Below are positions 19,132-27,591 of a stretch of 64,000 bases of DNA, one piece after another. This DNA is from Cysteiniphilum litorale. GTDB taxonomy: Bacteria > Pseudomonadota > Gammaproteobacteria > Francisellales > Francisellaceae. The stretch is taken from positions 186,001-250,000 of the forward strand of contig NZ_QLIQ01000001.1 of the NCBI RefSeq assembly GCF_003428165.1, read 5' to 3'. A model generated the notes under the pieces. The model searched no databases. It was given only the letters and a program-made list of their open reading frames with translations, and was not told where the DNA came from. How positions within the stretch are numbered: the first letter of the stretch is position 1; every line of letters begins with the position of its first letter. A program made the position numbers and the translations under genes.

Positions 19132-20178
19132 ATGAGAATATGCTTTATTATGTACCCTTGGGAGCGTGTTGAACCAAAGATGGATTCAACACTGCGTTTG
19201 ATTCACGAATGTGTTAAAAGAGGGCATACGGTTGCGATTGCAACACCTAGTAATCTTACGATTCGTGATAGTGTTGCACAGGCTTATGCAGATGTTTTCA
19301 CTAAAGAGACAAAGGTTAGCTCAAGTTTTGTATCCTTTTACAATAATGCTAAGTTTAAACGTTGCCAATTGCCATTGTCAGGTTTTGATGTGATTTTTAT
19401 GCGTGATAATCCACCATTGGATAATCTGGCATTAAACTTCCTTGATTCAATTCATTCAGATACCTTTATTATGAATAGCTTAAACGGGCTTAGAATCGCT
19501 AATAATAAGCTTTATACCGCAGGCTTTAATGATCATGAAAATCGTTTTATTCCAGTGACTCATGCTTCAAAAAACCGTGAATATTTACAACGTGTTCTTG
19601 AAGAAGAAGCAGGAGAGAAGATGATACTTAAACCACTAAATGGTTTTGGTGGAGAAGGTGTGATCGTGGTTGAGAAAAAAGCGTCTTCTAATTTCAAATC
19701 GCTGCTTGATTTTTATATAGGGGATAAAAACTCCAAAGGCAATTATGTTATTTTGCAAGAGTATGTTGATGGTGCTGAAGAGGGCGATGTACGGATTCTG
19801 ATGCTCAACGGCGAGCCAATTGGTGCGATGAAGCGTGTACCGGCTAAAGATGATATTCGCTCAAACGTGCATGCAGGTGGGCATGTGCAAAAGCATAGCT
19901 TAAGCAAACAAGAAAAAGCGCTATGTAAATTTATTGGTCCTAAATTGGTAGAAGATGGTTTGTATTTCGTTGGGATTGACGTTATCAATGGCAAATTGAT
20001 TGAGGTTAATGTCCAAAGCCCAGGTGGAATCTCACGAATTAATATGTTAAACAAAGTCAAACTACAAGAAAAAGTCATCGATTTCTTGGAAAATATTGTA
20101 GTCACACGCAAAAATTTGATCAAACATAAGAAGTTATTAACCAAGGTGATTGATGATGCTAACGCTAACGACCAATGA
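19132..20178 (+). CDS. ATP-grasp ligase related to glutathione synthetase (GshB-like)
   Basis: 348 residues from ATG 19132 (AGGAAAG just upstream). ATP-grasp motifs are clear: ILKPLNGFGGEGVIVVE (glycine-rich flap), VILQEYVDGAEEGDVRILML, NVHAGGHVQKHSLS and GIDVINGKLIEVNVQSPGGI (Mg/ATP ligands). These closely follow GshB. However, no gshA is nearby and the gene is coupled by a 23-bp overlap to an amidohydrolase/QEGLA-peptidase fusion. That pairing suggests a dedicated peptide- or amino-acid-ligating partner rather than housekeeping glutathione synthesis. Which applies depends on whether a second GshB exists in the genome. Confidence 0.78.
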   Translation: MRICFIMYPWERVEPKMDSTLRLIHECVKRGHTVAIATPSNLTIRDSVAQAYADVFTKETKVSSSFVSFYNNAKFKRCQLPLSGFDVIFMRDNPPLDNLALNFLDSIHSDTFIMNSLNGLRIANNKLYTAGFNDHENRFIPVTHASKNREYLQRVLEEEAGEKMILKPLNGFGGEGVIVVEKKASSNFKSLLDFYIGDKNSKGNYVILQEYVDGAEEGDVRILMLNGEPIGAMKRVPAKDDIRSNVHAGGHVQKHSLSKQEKALCKFIGPKLVEDGLYFVGIDVINGKLIEVNVQSPGGISRINMLNKVKLQEKVIDFLENIVVTRKNLIKHKKLLTKVIDDANANDQ

Positions 20179-22141
20179 AATTATTGACAAAATAACTGCC
20201 AACGAATGCTTTGAGGCAACGGTTGATCATGGTGGGTTTAGTATTTCTATTCGAGAGTATACACCATTTATTGGCACAGCCATTCATGCAGGCAGCAACT
20301 TTGATAGTGCGCTTAAATCTCACTGTCAACTGACGGAAACTGAGCGCTATTTTGAAGAAGATCCATTTACTGATCATTTTATTACCGGATTACCAATAAC
20401 ATTAATTGCCCATGATTCGCGTTATGCGTATGATCTCAATCGCACACCAGATTCATGTATTTATGATACTGCTTGGGGTAAAGCCGTTTGGCATACGCCA
20501 CTTGCCAATAAAGTAAAGAATAATTTAATCGCTAAGCATAAAAGTTATTATGAGGTGCTTTTAGCGCTTGTGACTGCAATTGAAAGCATGCATCAGAAAT
20601 GCTGTATTATCGATGTACACAGCTATAATTATCAACGTATTACGGATAAAGTCACACCGGTGTTTAACATTGGCACACATTTTATCAATAAACGTAAATG
20701 GCATAACACGCTTAAAAAATTCAGTCTAGCGTTGTTAGCCGAAATGGATATTCCTAATATTGAAACGACCGTTGAGCATGATTTGGTGTTTTATGGGCGT
20801 GCTTATCAGGCCGAGTTTATTCATACACAGTTTAAAAACACCTTACTCATCCCTTTAGAGGTCAAAAAAATTTATATGGATGAGTTAAGTGGCGAGAATT
20901 ATCCTTTAGTTATCGAGGCAATTGCGCAAGGTTTGCAAAGCGCGATATATAAAACTATGGAAGGATTTAGTAAAACTCCTCGTCAAGCACGCCAAAAAAA
21001 CAAAGGCATGCTTGACAAAGGATTACTCGCTTTTGATAAACGACTTTTTCAGTTATCTCGTAAGATAGATGTGCTTAATTATGTTAATCCGATTAATTTT
21101 CACACCGAGAAGAAGAAATTTTTCCAAAAACGTGGTGATTACGAACCAAAATTTCATTATCGCCAGTTAAAGATTAATCCTTTTGAATTTAGAGAGAAGC
21201 TTTATCATTTACCTTTGCATGATGTTGAATCTCCTGCGTTAAGACAATTATATTGTGAGGTGATTGACTCGATTGCATTAGATGTTGATCTTTTAACAAG
21301 CGTTGGCAAAGATGAGTTTTTCTATAATAGTTTACGTATCTATGGTGAGCCGAGTAATCGAGATATTGCTAATGCCAATTTTTTACTGCATGCGCCTGAT
21401 ATCACTAAGCCATGCAAGACAAGCTATGAGGGTGATGAGATTATCAATGCTTTTGAAGAAGTCATTCAAAATTATCAAATTGACTTCAAAATTAAGCTTT
21501 CCGATCAGATTATTGCCAAAGCAATGGTCGATAATGGCAAAAAAGAAGTCGTGATTAATAAAAATGCTAAATTCAATCATAAAGAGCTACAAGCGCTGAT
21601 TCATCATGAGGTTGGCGTGCATGCATTAACAACCATTAATGCTGAAGCCCAACCTTTATCATTATTGCGTTTAGGCTTGCCAAATAATACGCATACGCAA
21701 GAAGGCTTAGCAATCTTTAGTGAGTATTTATCTGGAAACCTCACGATTAAGCGTCTGCACGAATTAGCACTTCGTGTTATCGCTGTTGAGCATATGATTA
21801 AGCATATGCAGTTTTCTAAAACTTATCATTATTTGCGTTCAATTAGTGGTCTTGAGTCGCATGCTTGTTTTCGTTTGGTCGCACGCGTTTATCGCGGTGG
21901 CGGATTTAGTAAAGACTTCTTATATCTTAGTGGTTTGCGCGAAATTATTGATGTGCATCAAAAGATGGATATTAATCTGTTATTTACGGGTAAGACGAGT
22001 CTTAAATACCTTGATAGCTTGCATAAAATTGCTAATGAAGGGTATTTGATAGCGCCTAAGCTTATTCCCGTAAGTTATCAATCACCAACCGTTGATGCCG
22101 ATGATCAAATCATTCGTTATTTGATGCAGTCGATTAAATAA
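20156..22141 (+). CDS. Fusion of N-formylglutamate amidohydrolase-like and QEGLA (DUF1704/MATCAP-like) metallopeptidase domains
   Basis: 661 residues. Residues up to about 230 resemble N-formylglutamate amidohydrolase (DHGG near the start, IDVHSYNY with D153-V-H-S). The C-terminal part belongs to the family annotated as flavohemoglobin expression-modulating QEGLA motif protein: HEVGVH at residues 485-490 is an HExxxH zinc motif and QEGLA at 515-519 gives a third acidic ligand. Eukaryotic relatives (KIAA0895/MATCAP) are tyrosine carboxypeptidases. The start overlaps the ATP-grasp gene by 23 bp with AAGGTG ahead, so translation is coupled; ATG 20153 is an alternative start. The substrate is unknown. 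Confidence 0.8.
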   Translation: MLTLTTNEIIDKITANECFEATVDHGGFSISIREYTPFIGTAIHAGSNFDSALKSHCQLTETERYFEEDPFTDHFITGLPITLIAHDSRYAYDLNRTPDSCIYDTAWGKAVWHTPLANKVKNNLIAKHKSYYEVLLALVTAIESMHQKCCIIDVHSYNYQRITDKVTPVFNIGTHFINKRKWHNTLKKFSLALLAEMDIPNIETTVEHDLVFYGRAYQAEFIHTQFKNTLLIPLEVKKIYMDELSGENYPLVIEAIAQGLQSAIYKTMEGFSKTPRQARQKNKGMLDKGLLAFDKRLFQLSRKIDVLNYVNPINFHTEKKKFFQKRGDYEPKFHYRQLKINPFEFREKLYHLPLHDVESPALRQLYCEVIDSIALDVDLLTSVGKDEFFYNSLRIYGEPSNRDIANANFLLHAPDITKPCKTSYEGDEIINAFEEVIQNYQIDFKIKLSDQIIAKAMVDNGKKEVVINKNAKFNHKELQALIHHEVGVHALTTINAEAQPLSLLRLGLPNNTHTQEGLAIFSEYLSGNLTIKRLHELALRVIAVEHMIKHMQFSKTYHYLRSISGLESHACFRLVARVYRGGGFSKDFLYLSGLREIIDVHQKMDINLLFTGKTSLKYLDSLHKIANEGYLIAPKLIPVSYQSPTVDADDQIIRYLMQSIK

Positions 22142-22172
22142 TTAAAATCACTAAAATCACCAAAATAATCAA

Positions 22173-22197
22173 TGCCCTTGATAGACGCCAAAGGGCA
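22173..22197 (+). terminator. Hairpin between the QEGLA gene and pyrF
   Basis: TGCCCTT (22173-22179) and AAGGGCA (22191-22197) form a perfect 7-bp stem with an 11-nt loop. No T-run follows, so it is a weak terminator at best; it could equally be part of the pyrF leader. Confidence 0.3.
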
Positions 22198-22246
22198 CCT
22201 ATGTTATAGTTTGCGCTCAAATCACGTATACAGTTAGGTTTGAATC

Positions 22247-23008
22247 ATGTTACTTCCTTATGCTCAATCATCGCATCCAGTCACACAAAAATTACACAAA
22301 ATTGTACAAAACAAAAAAACCAATCTGACATTATCAGTTGATGTCACCGATAGTAAATCACTTTTAAAGCTTGTTGAGAAAACGGCAGATCATATTGCTA
22401 TTTTGAAAACTCATATTGATATCGTCTCTGACTTCACACCACAATTGGCACGAGAATTACGCCAAATCGCTGATGAGACAGACTTTCTTATCTTTGAAGA
22501 TCGTAAGTTTGCCGATATTGGCAATACCGTTTGTCATCAAGTGCGTGATGGGGTTTATCGTATTGCACAATGGGCGGATATTATTAATGCTCATCTTCTG
22601 CCTGGGGTTGGCATTATTGATGGGTTAAAAGAAGGGTGTAAAGGGCGTGATATTGGTTTGCTACTTTTGGCACAAATGAGTAGTAAAGACAATCTATTTA
22701 GTGATGACTATACACAAAAAACCATTGTCGAAGCAGAGCATAATAAAGACTTTGTAATGGGCTTTATCGCCCAAGAAAAACTAAGTCAAGATAATGATTT
22801 AGTGACGATGACACCTGGGGTGAATTTTGCCTCCGCGGGTGATAATTTAGGGCAAAATTACAATACGCCTGAATATGTTATCAGCCACAAGCAATCAGAT
22901 ATTATTATTGTTGGACGAGGTATTTATGGTGCAGAAGATCCGCAAGAAGCAGCTTGCCAATATAAAAAGCAAGCATGGGATTTATTAACTCAATTAGTGC
23001 TTAGTTAG
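22247..23008 (+). CDS. pyrF: Orotidine 5'-phosphate decarboxylase, eukaryote-like (Ura3) type
   Basis: 253 residues, nearly the length of yeast Ura3 (267). The active-site block LIFEDRKFADIGNTV (D85, K87, D90) is the eukaryotic form, and VYRIAQWADIINAH, LLLLAQMSSKDNL, DFVMGFIAQ, TPGVNFASAGDNLGQNY and SDIIIVGRGIYG follow Ura3 in order. Typical gammaproteobacterial PyrF is shorter with a different DxKxxD context. It makes UMP from OMP in pyrimidine synthesis. The 3' end overlaps convergent ibpA by 4 bp. Confidence 0.93.
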   Translation: MLLPYAQSSHPVTQKLHKIVQNKKTNLTLSVDVTDSKSLLKLVEKTADHIAILKTHIDIVSDFTPQLARELRQIADETDFLIFEDRKFADIGNTVCHQVRDGVYRIAQWADIINAHLLPGVGIIDGLKEGCKGRDIGLLLLAQMSSKDNLFSDDYTQKTIVEAEHNKDFVMGFIAQEKLSQDNDLVTMTPGVNFASAGDNLGQNYNTPEYVISHKQSDIIIVGRGIYGAEDPQEAACQYKKQAWDLLTQLVLS

Positions 23009-23460
23009 TCGATTGTTTCAAGCGTTCTAGCACTTTGAGTTTTTTGCATGTTTTGAGCATTTGAATTTATTTTTATCTTCTTAGGTTGCATTGCTTCAGG
23101 AATCTCTTTAAGTAAAGAAATATTTAAAATACCATTTTCAAATTGCGCATCTTTAACCTCAATATGATCAGCAAGTTCAAAAGTGTGTGTAAATGAACGC
23201 TCAGCGATACCTCGATGAATAAATTTACGTTCTTTGCTGTCTTCATTTTTGTTGCCGGTGACAGTTAACTTACCTTGATGAACAACGATATCAATTTCAG
23301 ATTCTTTAAAGCCTGCAATAGCCATACTGATTAAGTAATCATGCTCACCTAAAACTTCGATATTGTAAGGAGGGTAGCTCGTTGGTTTACCTGTTTCAGC
23401 CAATGCAAATAAGCGATCAAAGCCAATAGCATTTCTAACAAGTGCATCTAATGTATTCAT
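23005..23460 (-). CDS. ibpA: Small heat shock protein IbpA/Hsp20
   Basis: 151 residues. The start MNTLDALVRNAIGFDRLFALAE and the YPPYNIEVLGEHDYLISMAIAG run match IbpA/IbpB, and the alpha-crystallin domain spans roughly residues 30-130 with the GILNISLLKEIPE strand containing the G-x-L motif. An IEI-like IKI motif lies in the C-terminal tail (KKIKIN). It is an ATP-independent holdase co-aggregating with unfolded proteins. A sigma-32-type promoter and a ROSE-like hairpin precede it. Confidence 0.94.
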   Translation of the reverse strand: MNTLDALVRNAIGFDRLFALAETGKPTSYPPYNIEVLGEHDYLISMAIAGFKESEIDIVVHQGKLTVTGNKNEDSKERKFIHRGIAERSFTHTFELADHIEVKDAQFENGILNISLLKEIPEAMQPKKIKINSNAQNMQKTQSARTLETID

Positions 23461-23467
23461 AATTTTA

Positions 23468-23482
23468 CTCCTAATTTAGCAA
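23468..23482 (-). promoter_or_regulatory. ROSE-like RNA thermometer hairpin sequestering the ibpA ribosome site
   Basis: On the minus strand the leader reads TTGCT-AAATT-AGGAG directly before ibpA, with AGGAG 7 nt from the ATG. TTGCT pairs with AGGAG as U-G, U-A, G-G, C-G, U-A. This is the conserved ROSE core (UUGCU or UCGCU opposite the Shine-Dalgarno with a central G-G mismatch) found in ibpA leaders. The proposed transcript start leaves about 100 nt of leader, enough for the other ROSE stems, which I did not fold in full. Confidence 0.65.
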
Positions 23483-23562
23483 GTTTATTTTGATGTTTTG
23501 AAATCATAGTCATATGTTTCAAAGGTTTTTTGCAATACCCGTTTGGCGTATCACGAGTTGAT

Positions 23563-23590
23563 AAATAGGGGGTAAAATTAGGATTTCAAG
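23563..23590 (-). promoter_or_regulatory. Sigma-32 (RpoH) heat-shock promoter of ibpA
   Basis: On the minus strand CTTGAAA (23590-23584) and CCCCCTATTT (23572-23563) are separated by 11 bp. The RpoH consensus is CTTGAA(A/AA)-N11-16-CCCCATNT, so the -35 is perfect and the -10 nearly so. It lies about 100 bp upstream of the ibpA ATG, leaving a long leader with the ROSE-like hairpin. Confidence 0.8.
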
Positions 23591-23707
23591 AAAAAAATTG
23601 AAAAGTTTATATAAATTTAGTGGAAGATAAAAGTGAATGCCTTTGGCATTACTTGTTGCTATGCTATGATGCCAATCGATAGCAAAAGTTAGGAAAAATA
23701 ATACATT

Positions 23708-24640
23708 ATGTCGAGTAAAAAAGTAGCGACAATCGATTTGGGTTCTAATAGTTTTCATATGTTGATTTCCGAGGTGACAACCGAAGGTGATATCAAAGAG
23801 CTTTATCGCGGTAAAAGTAAAGTACAGCTAAGAGCGGGGCTTACTGATGACATGGGACTTACTGATGAAGCCAAAACACGTGCTTTGGAATGTTTGCAAA
23901 ATTTTGCTTTGTCCATTGATCATTATCAGGTAGATGAAGTCAAAGTCGTTGGCACATATACTCTACGTAAGGCACAGGACAATATTCAGGACTTTTTAAC
24001 AGAAGCTCAACATATCTTAAAAACAAAAATTGAAGTTATCTCGGGTGAAGAAGAAGCGCGTCTTGTCTATGTAGGCGCTTCATCTGTAACACAAGCCAAA
24101 AAGAAACAAGCTTTAATTATTGATATTGGTGGTGGTTCAACAGAATTGGTCATTGGTAAGGGGCAGAATCTAAAAGCTTTAGTCAGTCTTGAAATGGGTT
24201 GTGTCAGCATGCAAAATCAATTCTTTAATGACGGTTTATTAAGCTTATCCAATATGAGTCAAGCGATTATATATGCAAATACTCTAATTGAACCAATTGC
24301 CACAGAATACATTCAAAAGGGCTGGGAAGTCGTTCTGGGATCCTCTGGTACCATTCGCTCGATAGCGGATTTGGCCTTAGCAAATAACTGGTCAGATGGC
24401 AGTATTACACGTGAAGTTTTAGAGAATTTGGCCGCTGAGCTATTACAAAAGAAAGTGGTTGCTAATATTCACTTCAATGGTCTAAGAGCAGATCGCGAAA
24501 ACATCTTGGCGGGTGGATTTTGCGTGCTTTATGCGCTGTTTAATCGTTTATCGATTAAAAACATGTTGAAATCAGATGGCGCGTTGCGTGAAGGAATGTT
24601 GTACGAAATCGTCAATAATTATCAAAATAATAAGGATTAG
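23708..24640 (+). CDS. Ppx/GppA phosphatase-family protein (exopolyphosphatase/pppGpp phosphohydrolase)
   Basis: 310 residues. The actin-like ASKHA fold is shown by the phosphate-1 loop ATIDLGSNSFHMLI, GEEEARLVYVGA, the phosphate-2 segment IIDIGGGSTELVIG and GSSGTIRSIADL. It contains only the two catalytic domains and lacks the C-terminal HD-type region of full-length E. coli Ppx (513 residues), so it belongs to the short Ppx/GppA group. Choice between polyP and pppGpp hydrolysis is not possible from sequence. It is divergent from ibpA and followed by rarA after 2 bp. Confidence 0.9.
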   Translation: MSSKKVATIDLGSNSFHMLISEVTTEGDIKELYRGKSKVQLRAGLTDDMGLTDEAKTRALECLQNFALSIDHYQVDEVKVVGTYTLRKAQDNIQDFLTEAQHILKTKIEVISGEEEARLVYVGASSVTQAKKKQALIIDIGGGSTELVIGKGQNLKALVSLEMGCVSMQNQFFNDGLLSLSNMSQAIIYANTLIEPIATEYIQKGWEVVLGSSGTIRSIADLALANNWSDGSITREVLENLAAELLQKKVVANIHFNGLRADRENILAGGFCVLYALFNRLSIKNMLKSDGALREGMLYEIVNNYQNNKD

Positions 24641-24642
24641 CT

Positions 24643-25926
24643 ATGTCTTATGTTCAAGCGCCCTTAGCCTATCGGATGCGCCCTAAAAACATCAAAGACT
24701 ATGTCGGGCAGCGACATTTATTAGGTGAGCAAAAGATACTAACACGGATGCTTGATAAGTCTCATATTGTGTCTATGATCTTCTATGGCGACCCTGGGGT
24801 TGGTAAAACCACTTTGGCCAAAGTGTTGGCGCATGAGCTTTCCTATCACTTTATAGAGCTATCGGCAGTGAGTGCGGGTGTTAAAGACATTAAGCTTGCT
24901 GTAGAATCGGCAAAAATGCATTTTGCTGAGCATCAGCAGGCAACTATTTTATTTTTAGATGAGATTCATCGCTTTAATAAATCACAACAAGATGCGTTAT
25001 TACCACATGTTGAAAGTGGTGATTTAATCTTAATTGGTGCGACGACGGAGAATCCATTTTTCTCAGTTAACAACGCGCTATTATCGCGCTTAACGGTGCT
25101 ACGCTTAAAACCATTGTCTCTTGAAGATATCAGTGAGCTTTTGCAATATGTGCTTATCTATGATGAGACACTGTCAGCGCATGAGCTCACATTACCAGAT
25201 ACAGTCATTGAGAAAATATATCATTATGCTAAAGGCGATTGTCGGCAAGCGCTTAATGTCCTTGAAATGCTCTTTTTAATGGCAGATACCAGTCAAGAAA
25301 AAACAGTTGAATTAAATGATGAATTGCTAAATATTGCGCTGGGTGAAAACGCGCATAAGCTTGATAAGCAAGGTGATTATTTCTACGGTCAATTATCGGC
25401 ATTTCATAAGTCAGTGCGCGGCTCTGATCCAGATGCTGCGATTTTCTGGCTTGCCAATATGATTGAAAGTGGCGCTGATCCTTTGGTGATTGCAAGACGC
25501 ATGCTTTGTATTGCTTCAGAAGATATTGGTAATGCTGACCCACGCGCGCTTAATATTGCCTTAGATGCATGGCAGTCGTATGAACGTTTAGGATTACCAG
25601 AAGGGCGCTTGCCACTAATTCAGGCAGCAATTTACCTAGCATCAGCACCTAAGAGTAACGCATCATACATGGCATACAAGAATGTTTTTAGCGATTTAAA
25701 AAATCATTCAGATGTCAGCGTGCCAATGCATTTGCGCAATGTGAAACCCGCAGGAGAGGTAGCAGGGCAAAGCTATAAATACCCACATGACTTTCCAGAT
25801 GCGTATGTTAATCAGCGCTATTTACCGGAAGGTGTAACTCACCAATATTACTACCCAACGGATAGGGGGCTTGAAAGTAAGATCGCACAAAAGCTTACGT
25901 ATTTAAAATCAAAATACAAAATGTAA
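24643..25926 (+). CDS. rarA: Replication-associated recombination protein RarA (MgsA)
   Basis: 427 residues. AAA+ clamp-loader-like ATPase: PLAYRMRPKNIKDYVGQRHLLG at the start, Walker A GDPGVGKTT, Walker B LFLDEIHRFNKSQQD, sensor-1 GATTENPFF and SRL arginine finger, then the tetramerisation region ending in YPTDRGLE. RarA acts at stalled or gapped forks. It follows the Ppx/GppA gene by 2 bp, so the two share an operon. Confidence 0.95.
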   Translation: MSYVQAPLAYRMRPKNIKDYVGQRHLLGEQKILTRMLDKSHIVSMIFYGDPGVGKTTLAKVLAHELSYHFIELSAVSAGVKDIKLAVESAKMHFAEHQQATILFLDEIHRFNKSQQDALLPHVESGDLILIGATTENPFFSVNNALLSRLTVLRLKPLSLEDISELLQYVLIYDETLSAHELTLPDTVIEKIYHYAKGDCRQALNVLEMLFLMADTSQEKTVELNDELLNIALGENAHKLDKQGDYFYGQLSAFHKSVRGSDPDAAIFWLANMIESGADPLVIARRMLCIASEDIGNADPRALNIALDAWQSYERLGLPEGRLPLIQAAIYLASAPKSNASYMAYKNVFSDLKNHSDVSVPMHLRNVKPAGEVAGQSYKYPHDFPDAYVNQRYLPEGVTHQYYYPTDRGLESKIAQKLTYLKSKYKM

Positions 25927-25932
25927 TATATC

Positions 25933-25948
25933 GTAAATAACTATTTAC
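25933..25948. promoter_or_regulatory. Palindrome upstream of the POT transporter
   Basis: GTAAATAACTATTTAC has 7-bp perfect arms around a 2-bp centre, 7 bp after the rarA stop and about 150 bp before the POT transporter start. It could be an operator or a weak AT stem; no T-run follows on either strand. Confidence 0.3.
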
Positions 25949-26095
25949 ATTAAACTCAATAGCACCCATTGACTCTACAGCATAAATTAATTATTTACAA
26001 AAGCACTAAATCTCGCCATTATTGACTTTCCTTGTTCAAAAATGCGTGGCTAAACATATAATTTTCACGCCGAAATATCGAGAATTTCACCAATA

Positions 26096-27565
26096 ATGAA
26101 TACACAACATCAAATCAATCAAAAAAATTTAAGTAAGCGCCAATTTGGCGTCATTTGGTTTATGGAGCTATGGGAGCGTTATGCTTTTTATGGCTTTCAA
26201 TCATTGTTTTTATTATTTATCACCGCAGAGCATCTTGATGAATCTAAGGCTTATCTGATTTTCGGCATCTTTGCCGCACTGCTATATTTAACACCAACTA
26301 TTGGCGGCTATATTGCCGATAAATATATTGGTATTAAACGTGCTTTAGTCGCCGGTGGCATCATGCTCTTTGTTGGTTATGGCATGTTGGCATTGACGCA
26401 TAATCTTAATACCGTTATGTGGGCATTATCGTTTATTATTGTTGGTAATGGTTTCTTTAAACCGGCACCGACAGCATTAATCTCAAAGATATTTAGCAAT
26501 AATGCTGCCAGTTCCAACTCAGCTTTCACGCTATATTACATGGGTGTTAATATCGGTAGTTTTCTGGGAATTGCCATTACCCCAATCATTGCTGAACACA
26601 CGGGCTATTCAGCAGCTTTTGGGATCTCAGTACTGGGGATGATTGTCTCATTATTAAACTATGGTCTGCGTTACCAATTGTTGAAAGATATTAACGGTGA
26701 GCGTGATGGTGAGCACATTAACTTAAAAATTATTGCGATGATTGTCTTAGGTTCCTTAGTACAAATCGTTGCTTGTTACTTGCTATTTCAGATATCAGAT
26801 GTCTCCTTTTATCTGATTATAGCGCTATGTATTGTGATGTTTGTCTACATGCTTCAAGATGCAATGAAAGTAGAGGATATCAAAGTGCGCTTTATGCAAA
26901 TTATCGGTGTGCTATTGATTATTGAAGCCGTCGTTTATTTTGTGATTTATAATCAGATGTTTTCAACCCTTGTCTTATTTGCCAAGCATAATGTACATTT
27001 AACTTTAATTGGTTTAAATGTATCACCAGCAACTTATGCGTCACTAGATTCATTTTGGTTAGTTATCTTAAGCCCGGTATTAGCGATATTATATCAACGA
27101 TCAAAGCGCACTAAACTCTCAACTATGCCTTATAAATATGCATTAGGCACTATCGTATCAGGTGTGGCATTTATTGTATTATTTGTTATCTGCTTACTAA
27201 GCGCCAAAGATGGCTATATCAATGGTAACTGGATGATTTTATTTTATGTTTTTGCTGCCTTGGCTGAGCTACTTGTTGCTGCTCTTGGATTCTCATTGGT
27301 GGCACTATACTTTAGAAAAGAGATCGTCACTCTTGGCATGGGCTTTTTCATGTTGGCATTAGCCGCCGGCGGGGCGCTTGCAGGAAAACTAGGGCAATTA
27401 GTTGCAATGCCTGATGGTAAGGTCAATCCATTGGAAAGCCTGCCAACCTATATGTCTTATTTCTTTTGGCTTGGATTAATTTGTATCGGCTTAGGTGTCA
27501 TCTATGTGATATTTGCTTATCTTATGCAGCGCTGGGCTAACAAACATCAGGTTGAATTAAAATAA
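26096..27565 (+). CDS. POT-family proton-dependent oligopeptide transporter
   Basis: 489 residues with about 14 membrane segments. The family hallmark is the E-x2-E-R on TM1, here MELWERYAFYGFQ, followed by the motif GGYIADKYIGIKRAL and FFKPAPTALISKIF on TM4. These transporters (DtpA/DtpB/YjdL type) import di- and tripeptides with protons across the inner membrane. It stands alone after rarA; the downstream gene is convergent and broken. Length fits Dtp proteins. Confidence 0.93.
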   Translation: MNTQHQINQKNLSKRQFGVIWFMELWERYAFYGFQSLFLLFITAEHLDESKAYLIFGIFAALLYLTPTIGGYIADKYIGIKRALVAGGIMLFVGYGMLALTHNLNTVMWALSFIIVGNGFFKPAPTALISKIFSNNAASSNSAFTLYYMGVNIGSFLGIAITPIIAEHTGYSAAFGISVLGMIVSLLNYGLRYQLLKDINGERDGEHINLKIIAMIVLGSLVQIVACYLLFQISDVSFYLIIALCIVMFVYMLQDAMKVEDIKVRFMQIIGVLLIIEAVVYFVIYNQMFSTLVLFAKHNVHLTLIGLNVSPATYASLDSFWLVILSPVLAILYQRSKRTKLSTMPYKYALGTIVSGVAFIVLFVICLLSAKDGYINGNWMILFYVFAALAELLVAALGFSLVALYFRKEIVTLGMGFFMLALAAGGALAGKLGQLVAMPDGKVNPLESLPTYMSYFFWLGLICIGLGVIYVIFAYLMQRWANKHQVELK

Positions 27566-27591
27566 CAAAAAGCAGGGCGGTTGTGCCAATT

